A stretch of 64,000 nt of DNA, taken from NCBI RefSeq assembly GCF_005405885.1, contig NZ_BJFL01000006.1, forward strand, positions 124,001 to 188,000, read 5' to 3'. The DNA comes from Gandjariella thermophila. Lineage in GTDB: Bacteria > Actinomycetota > Actinomycetes > Mycobacteriales > Pseudonocardiaceae. Below the pieces are notes generated by a model. It was not told where the DNA came from. It worked only from the letters and a program-made list of their open reading frames with translations, and did no database searches. The position numbers and the translations under genes were made by a program. Below are positions 56,749 to 64,000 of the stretch, piece after piece; within the stretch, counting starts at the first letter, position 1, and each line of letters opens with the position of its first letter.

Positions 56749-57363
56749 CTATTTGTCGGCGGCGACGCCCTTGTAGTCGTTGGTGACGATCATGATGATC
56801 CCGTCGGGCAGGTTGCGGATGCCCTCGAACCGGGGCTCGTAGCGGGCCTGGAAGCGCTCGGCGAGCTGCTTGGCCGCTTCCACCTCCGGCGTGCCCGGCC
56901 GGAAGTACACCGTGGTGGTGGGCACGTTCTGGGCGCCGTAGTTGCCCACCTCGACCACGTTCCAGCCGTCCGCCCGAAGATCGTCGGCGGCTCGGTTGGC
57001 CAGGCCCTTGATGGTGCTGTTGTTCAGCACCCGCACCGGGGTGCCGGTGATGCCCTGGCCGGCCGGCGGGGCGGACGGGGCGCCGCTCGCGCCCGGGGCG
57101 GGCGGCGGCTGGTTCGGCGCGGAGCTGGTGCCCGTCGGCGGCGGGGCGGTGATGGTCGCGGGCGGCCCGCTGCTGGCCGGCGCACCGCCGGTGGGGCTCG
57201 CGGTCGCACTGCCGCTCGCCGGGCCGCCGGCCTGCGGGTTGCCGCCGCCGGGGGCGAAGAGGCTGACCAGGCCGAGCACGAAGGCGGCGCCGGCGACACC
57301 GAGCAGGGTCAGCCCGGCGACGCGGGCGGGGCGGTAGGGGCTGGACGGGTCCACGGGACTCAC
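56749..57363 (-). CDS. LytR_C-domain membrane protein (VirR-like)
   Basis: A 204-residue protein with one N-terminal membrane segment (VAGLTLLGVAGAAFVLGLVS), a Pro/Ala/Gly-rich linker and a C-terminal LytR_C domain (VRVLNNSTIKGLANRAADDL, VYFRPGTPEVEAAKQLAERF, NLPDGIIMIVTNDY). Position and pairing correspond to M. tuberculosis Rv0431 (VirR), which controls vesicle release and wall assembly; orthology is inferred. The start overlaps the DUF3263 stop by four bases. Confidence 0.9.
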   Translation of the reverse strand: MSPVDPSSPYRPARVAGLTLLGVAGAAFVLGLVSLFAPGGGNPQAGGPASGSATASPTGGAPASSGPPATITAPPPTGTSSAPNQPPPAPGASGAPSAPPAGQGITGTPVRVLNNSTIKGLANRAADDLRADGWNVVEVGNYGAQNVPTTTVYFRPGTPEVEAAKQLAERFQARYEPRFEGIRNLPDGIIMIVTNDYKGVAADK

Positions 57364-57656
57364 TTCGGCTCGATGCCCAGCCGGCGTGCCGCCCTGGCCT
57401 TCTGCCTACCCGTTCGCAGCCGCCGCAGCCGCTTGACGAGCATCGGGTCGGACTGCAGCGCGGCCGGCTTCTCCAGCAACGCGTTCAGCACCTGGTAGTA
57501 GCGCGTCGGCGACATGGCGAACGACTCGCGGATGGCCTGCTCCTTGGCTCCCTGGTACTTCCACCACTTGCGCTCGAAGGCAAGCACTTCCAGCTCGCGA
57601 CTGGTCAGACCAACCGCCGGCGGTTCCGCCGGTTCCAGGGCCTCTGCGGCGTCCAT
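57360..57656 (-). CDS. DUF3263 protein
   Basis: A 98-residue protein with a helix-turn-helix-like DUF3263 domain (LTSRELEVLAFERKWWKYQG, AKEQAIRESFAMSPTRYYQV, LNALLEKPAALQSDPMLVKR). ATG 57656 has AGGAG five bases upstream; an upstream frame start at 57728 has no such site. It overlaps virR by four bases, is divergent from def, and corresponds to Rv0430. It may regulate virR. Confidence 0.9.
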   Translation of the reverse strand: MDAAEALEPAEPPAVGLTSRELEVLAFERKWWKYQGAKEQAIRESFAMSPTRYYQVLNALLEKPAALQSDPMLVKRLRRLRTGRQKARAARRLGIEPK

Positions 57657-57793
57657 CTGGCTCCTAGCCTCACGGTCCGGTTCCCTGCGGCACGCAGCAA
57701 CCACATCCGTGTGATTCCCGGGGATCATTACATCACGCGCCGGTGCGCCCGCGACGGCGATCGGGCGGCGCGTCCGGGCTAGGGTCTCGAGGC

Positions 57794-58369
57794 ATGGCAG
57801 TCCATCCGATCCGGATCGTGGGTGACCCGGTGCTCGCCACCCCGACCCGCAAAGTCGAGCGGTTCGACGACGACCTGCGCACCCTGGTGGCGGACATGTT
57901 CGACACCCTGGCCGCCGCCAACGGCGTCGGGCTGGCGGCCAACCAGATCGGCGTCGACCTCCGGCTGTTCGTCTACGACTGCCCGGACTCCCAGGGCGTG
58001 CGGCAGCGCGGCGTGGTGGTCAACCCGGTGCTGGAGACCTCGGAGATCCCGGAGACCATGCCGCACCCCGACGACGACCTCGAGGGTTGCCTGTCCGTGC
58101 CGGGCGAGGTGTTCCCCACCGGCCGCGCGGACTGGGCCAGGGTGACCGGGACCGACGCGGACGGCCAGCCGGTCACCGTGGAGGGCACCGGTTTCCTGGC
58201 CCGCTGCCTGCAGCACGAGACCGACCATCTGGACGGGTACCTCTACCTGAGCCGGTTGATCGGCCGGAACGCCCGCGAGGCGAAGCGGATGGTCAAGCGC
58301 AACGGCTGGGGCGTGCCCGGCCTGTCCTGGGACCCGGCCACCGCCAGGGATCCGTTCGCGGAGGACTGA
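57794..58369 (+). CDS. def: Peptide deformylase
   Basis: A 191-residue metalloprotease removing the N-formyl group from nascent proteins. All three motifs are present: [18 protein letters not shown] with the metal Cys, and QHETDHLDG with the two His and Glu. ATG 57794 follows TAGGGT by eight bases, so the message may be leaderless. Confidence 0.97.
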   Translation: MAVHPIRIVGDPVLATPTRKVERFDDDLRTLVADMFDTLAAANGVGLAANQIGVDLRLFVYDCPDSQGVRQRGVVVNPVLETSEIPETMPHPDDDLEGCLSVPGEVFPTGRADWARVTGTDADGQPVTVEGTGFLARCLQHETDHLDGYLYLSRLIGRNAREAKRMVKRNGWGVPGLSWDPATARDPFAED

Positions 58370-58468
58370 TCCGCCGGCCCGGCCCCCCGGTGATCTTCGC
58401 CGCGCTGACTCCGTCATTCGCCCACCGTAGATCGCGCCTCCGACAGAAACGCCGGTCCGGCCGGAACG

Positions 58469-59116
58469 TCAGGAGGAGCGGCGCCAGGGCAGGAACGGCA
58501 GCGCGGCCAGTTCCGGGTAGCTGCGGCACTCCGCCAGCGCGTCGTAGCCGCCGGCGAGCAGGTGCGCCTTGATCCGCCGCGCCTCTCCGGCCTCGGTGGA
58601 CTCGCCCACCAGCAGGAACGGCAGCAGCAGCCGGTAGGTCTGCACGGTGGTCGGCCGGTGCCGGGCCTCCGCGCGCAGCACCGCACGGCTCACCCGCAGC
58701 TCGTGCTCGTTGCCGGTCATGGCGCCCGGGTAGCCCTGGTGATCCCACTCCCAGCGGCGCTCGTCCGCCATGGTGCACGGCACGCAGTCCCGGTGGCCGG
58801 TGCCCAGTTCCGCGCCGCAGGCCGCGCACTCCAGCAGGCTCATCGCCCAGTCCGTGCACGTCCACGGGTGGCGGCCGACCTCGTCGGCGAGCACCGCCTC
58901 GGCCAGTTCGCGCTCGTCGCCCCCTCCGGGCACGACCCCCTCCCCGGCCAGCAACGCCTGCCAGTCGACCAGCCAGAACTGGTCGACCAGCTCGGTGCAC
59001 ACCACGCAGGACGGGTAACTTCGGCCGGCCAGCACGGCGCAGGACGGGCACGACCGGACCTCGGCCGGTCGGGGCACCCGACGAGCACCTGGTGGGAACG
59101 CCTGGACCGCTGCCAC
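58469..59116 (-). CDS. Cys-rich zinc-ribbon hypothetical protein
   Basis: A 215-residue protein. The N-terminal region has CPSCAVLAGRSYPSCVVC, two CxxC pairs, and the middle has CAACGAELGTGHRDCVPC, two more; both look like zinc ribbons. Two helical regions separate and follow them. GTG 59116 is six bases after TACCGT, suggesting a leaderless message. I do not recognise the family. It lies between def and thiC and has no counterpart that I know at this place in M. tuberculosis. Confidence 0.75.
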   Translation of the reverse strand: MAAVQAFPPGARRVPRPAEVRSCPSCAVLAGRSYPSCVVCTELVDQFWLVDWQALLAGEGVVPGGGDERELAEAVLADEVGRHPWTCTDWAMSLLECAACGAELGTGHRDCVPCTMADERRWEWDHQGYPGAMTGNEHELRVSRAVLRAEARHRPTTVQTYRLLLPFLLVGESTEAGEARRIKAHLLAGGYDALAECRSYPELAALPFLPWRRSS

Positions 59117-59267
59117 GCGAGCACGGTACGCGAACCCGCGCCCGGATCGGTGGCGTGCCACGTCCACCGAACGTGCCGCGAGCACCCGTGGTAGGTGGAC
59201 GCCGACGTGCGAGTGATCGGCGTTGGCACCCTCAGCCGAACGTGGTTATGGTCGCGGGGACAACTAC

Positions 59268-61039
<1,772 letters not shown>

Positions 61040-61042
61040 ACG

Positions 61043-61891
61043 ATGGCTTCGCTGGTTCCGGCGCCCGGGGTGACCCCGCCCCGGGCGCTCACCATCGCCG
61101 GCTCCGACTCCGGTGGCGGCGCCGGGTTGCAGGCCGACCTGCGCACCTTTGCCTGCTGCGGGGTGCACGGGATGACCGCGGTCACCGCGGTGACCGTGCA
61201 GAACTCCGTGGGGGTGAGCGGTTTCACCGAGATGCCGGCCGACGTGGTCGCCGCCCAGATCCGGGCGGTGGCCACCGACATCGGCGTGGACGCGGCGAAG
61301 ACCGGCATGCTCGCGTCGACGGAGATCATCTCCGCGGTGGCGGACGCCTGCGACGCCGTGGGCATCGGCGGCTCGGATGCGACGCCGTTCGTGGTGGATC
61401 CGGTCGCGGCGTCCATGCACGGCGACCCGTTGCTGCACTCCGACGCCCTGGACGCGCTGCGCGGGTTGCTGTTCCCGCGGGCCACGTTGGTCACCCCGAA
61501 CCTGGACGAGGTGCGGCTGCTGGTCGGCGTCGACGTCACCGAGCCGTCGGGGCTGCGTAAGGCGGCCAGGGCCGTGCACGAGCTGGGTCCCCGCTGGGTG
61601 CTCATCAAGGCCGGTCATCTGGCCGGTGCGCCCGACTGCGTGGACGTGCTCTACGACGGCTCGGAGTTCGTCGAGCTACCCGGGCCTCGGGTGGACACGG
61701 CGCACACGCACGGCGGTGGGGACACGCTCGCCTCGGCGATCACCTCGGCGCTGGCCCATGGCATGGACCTGGTCGACGCGGTGCGGTTCGGCAAGCGGTT
61801 CGTGCTGCGGGCGGTGCGCGAGTCCTACCCGCTCGGCGCCGGTGTCGGCCCGGTGTCGCCGCTGTGGCGCATCTCGCCGGAGCGCGTTTGA
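61043..61891 (+). CDS. thiD: Hydroxymethylpyrimidine/phosphomethylpyrimidine kinase ThiD
   Basis: A 282-residue kinase that phosphorylates HMP and HMP-P. Family signatures are ALTIAGSDSGGGAGLQADLR, TAVTAVTVQNSVGV, TPNLDEVRLLVG, and GGGDTLASAITSALAHGMDL. It starts three bases after thiC, so it is co-transcribed and riboswitch-controlled. Confidence 0.96.
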   Translation: MASLVPAPGVTPPRALTIAGSDSGGGAGLQADLRTFACCGVHGMTAVTAVTVQNSVGVSGFTEMPADVVAAQIRAVATDIGVDAAKTGMLASTEIISAVADACDAVGIGGSDATPFVVDPVAASMHGDPLLHSDALDALRGLLFPRATLVTPNLDEVRLLVGVDVTEPSGLRKAARAVHELGPRWVLIKAGHLAGAPDCVDVLYDGSEFVELPGPRVDTAHTHGGGDTLASAITSALAHGMDLVDAVRFGKRFVLRAVRESYPLGAGVGPVSPLWRISPERV

Positions 61892-61951
61892 CGCTGGCCG
61901 GGGTTGGAGCGGCGTTGTGCCACCCCAACACGCGGACAAACCCCGCCAGCG
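61892..61951. terminator. Hairpin between thiD and MarR gene
   Basis: CGCTGGC-c-GGGGTT (61892-61905) pairs with AACCCCGCCAGCG (61939-61951) with one bulged base; loop of 33 bases. It lies between two convergent genes. Confidence 0.55.
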
Positions 61952-61955
61952 CCGC

Positions 61956-62408
61956 TCAGGAACTCGACCCTTCCTCGCCGATCAGTCTCTCGAGCGCGGG
62001 AAGCGCCGCGATCAGTGCGAGGCGTTCCTCGTCGCTGAGCCGCTCCATTCGTCGTTGAAGCTCCTGGATCCGGCTGGAGCGCACACCCGAGATCATGCGT
62101 TCGCCGTCCGGGGTTGCCGAGGCCAGCCACGCGCGGCCGTCCACCGGGTCCGGCTCCCGCCGGGCATATCCCGCCTCCACCAGCCCGGCCACGATCCGGG
62201 ACAGGGTGGGCGGCGCGACGCTCTCCTTGCTGGCGAGGTCACCGAGCCGCATCGGACCGCACGCGACCAGTGTGGCCAGCGCGGACAGCATTCCGTGGCC
62301 CATGCCGGGCGCGCCGGCCCTGCGCAGGGACCGGAACAACCGCCCAACCGCCAGGTAGACCCGGCCAGCGGCCTCCTGCACCTGGGCTTCCGTCGTCGGA
62401 GCTGACAC
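61956..62408 (-). CDS. MarR-family regulator
   Basis: A 150-residue winged-helix protein (LSALATLVACGPMRLGDLAS, APPTLSRIVAGLVEAGYARR, EPDPVDGRAWLASATPDGER). GTG 62408 is chosen because of the GGAGGCGAGGG upstream; an ATG at 62462 would add 18 poorly conserved residues. It is flanked by thi genes on both sides but no thiamine-linked function is known. Its start is 100 bases from the thiG end. Confidence 0.85.
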   Translation of the reverse strand: MSAPTTEAQVQEAAGRVYLAVGRLFRSLRRAGAPGMGHGMLSALATLVACGPMRLGDLASKESVAPPTLSRIVAGLVEAGYARREPDPVDGRAWLASATPDGERMISGVRSSRIQELQRRMERLSDEERLALIAALPALERLIGEEGSSS

Positions 62409-62510
62409 CTTGCCCTCGCCTCCCACTGCACCCGGCCCGCGCCGCGGGCGTGCTCCTTCCATGATGGCGCGTCCGTGCGGTGGGCAGCGGGTCGGTGGAT
62501 GTGGCGGGGC

Positions 62511-63491
<981 letters not shown>

Positions 63492-63555
63492 TCAGGAAGT
63501 CCGCGCCCTCCGGCGGCACCGTGCGTCCGGCCAGGTACGTCGCCACACCGGTGGC

Positions 63556-64000
63556 TCACACGGGCCTGGCGGCCCGTGGTCGCCGGTCCGGCGCTGGACA
63601 ACGCGCACCGGAGACCAGACGGTCGGGCTTGGCCACCGAGACCTCGGCGGGGGCAGGCTCGCCGCGCAGCAGGGCGAGCACCGACTCGGCGGTGACCGGG
63701 GCGAGCAGCATGCCGTTGCGGTGGTGCCCGGTGGCCACCAGCACTCCGGGCTCCAGCCAGCCCACCAGCGGCAGGTTGTCCATGCTCCCCGGCCGGAACC
63801 CGGCGGTGCACTCGACCAGCGCGTACTCGGCCACCCCCGGCAGCAGGCGCTCGGCGTCGTGCAGCAGGTCGCGCACCCCGCCGACGGTGACGTCCGCGTC
63901 GAAGCCGGCCTCGTACTGGGTGGCGCCGAGCACCAGGCCGCCGCCGTCCCGGGGCACCAGGTACACCGGCCGCCCCTCGACCAGGCCGCGTACGGTGCGG
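63556..64000 (-). CDS. thiO: Glycine oxidase ThiO, C-terminal part (5' end beyond window)
   Basis: The frame is open to the right edge and ends at 63556. It holds about 147 residues: a FAD-dependent oxidase C-terminal region (GGGLVLGATQYEAGFDADVT, AGFRPGSMDNLPLVGW, ATGHHRNGMLLAPVTAESV). The order thiO-thiS-thiG supports the name. The last 30 residues (VSGARCPAPDRRPRAARPV) look unlike the family end, so the C-terminus may be altered or frameshifted. Confidence 0.88.
   Translation of the reverse strand, partial: RTVRGLVEGRPVYLVPRDGGGLVLGATQYEAGFDADVTVGGVRDLLHDAERLLPGVAEYALVECTAGFRPGSMDNLPLVGWLEPGVLVATGHHRNGMLLAPVTAESVLALLRGEPAPAEVSVAKPDRLVSGARCPAPDRRPRAARPV

Overview
The window is a high-GC chromosomal segment from an actinobacterium, most likely a non-mycobacterial member of the Pseudonocardiales. 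This is inferred from GC-rich codon third positions, frequent GTG starts, an apparent abundance of leaderless promoters, a cvn conservon, an XRE(DUF5753)/DUF397 pair, DUF2637 and DUF742 proteins, an rpfA gene, CIRCE-controlled groEL, and gene order that follows two blocks of the Mycobacterium tuberculosis chromosome (roughly Rv0861c-Rv0869c and Rv0414-Rv0440). No rRNA, tRNA, CRISPR array or insertion sequence was seen.

Region 1 (1-25.3 kb): end of a beta-propeller protein, a DUF2637 membrane protein, an acyl-CoA ligase, an XPB-associated protein, an ACT-malic enzyme, and molybdenum cofactor genes (moaC, a mog-moaE fusion, moaD, moaA) around rpfA. The rpfA leader carries a perfect CRP-type palindrome and a probable c-di-AMP riboswitch. 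Then come a MarR regulator with its operator, HAD and PPP-type phosphatases, a SixA-like phosphatase, a cvnA-D conservon divergent from an orphan solute-binding lipoprotein, the XPB helicase, RadC, a frameshifted gene, and an XRE/DUF397 pair.

Region 2 (25.3-32 kb): a defence island. A type I restriction-modification system (hsdR, hsdM, hsdS) has an AbiEi/AbiEii toxin-antitoxin pair inserted between hsdR and hsdM, behind a promoter with three copies of an operator half-site.

Region 3 (32-41.3 kb): menC, then a form II carbon-monoxide-dehydrogenase-like (molybdenum hydroxylase) operon coxD-coxE-xdhC-coxS-coxL-coxM-coxG. This is a plausible customer for the molybdenum cofactor made by the moa/moe genes nearby.

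Region 4 (41.4-46.6 kb): a PspC protein, a gene-free stretch with two strong hairpins, and an unusual set: a 79-residue acidic protein, a 22-bp perfect hairpin, an ECF-like sigma factor, a 171-residue protein, and an 890-residue TPR-CHAT protease with intact His/Cys. This is the best candidate for an undescribed system.

Region 5 (46.6-64 kb): groEL with two CIRCE elements, a Ser/Thr kinase, a cold-shock protein, an AIM24 protein, moeA, psd-pssA (phosphatidylethanolamine synthesis), a Cdc48-like double AAA ATPase, a VirR-like LytR_C protein with a DUF3263 partner, def, a zinc-ribbon protein, thiC-thiD behind a TPP riboswitch, a MarR regulator, and the end of a thiO-thiS-thiG operon that runs off the window.
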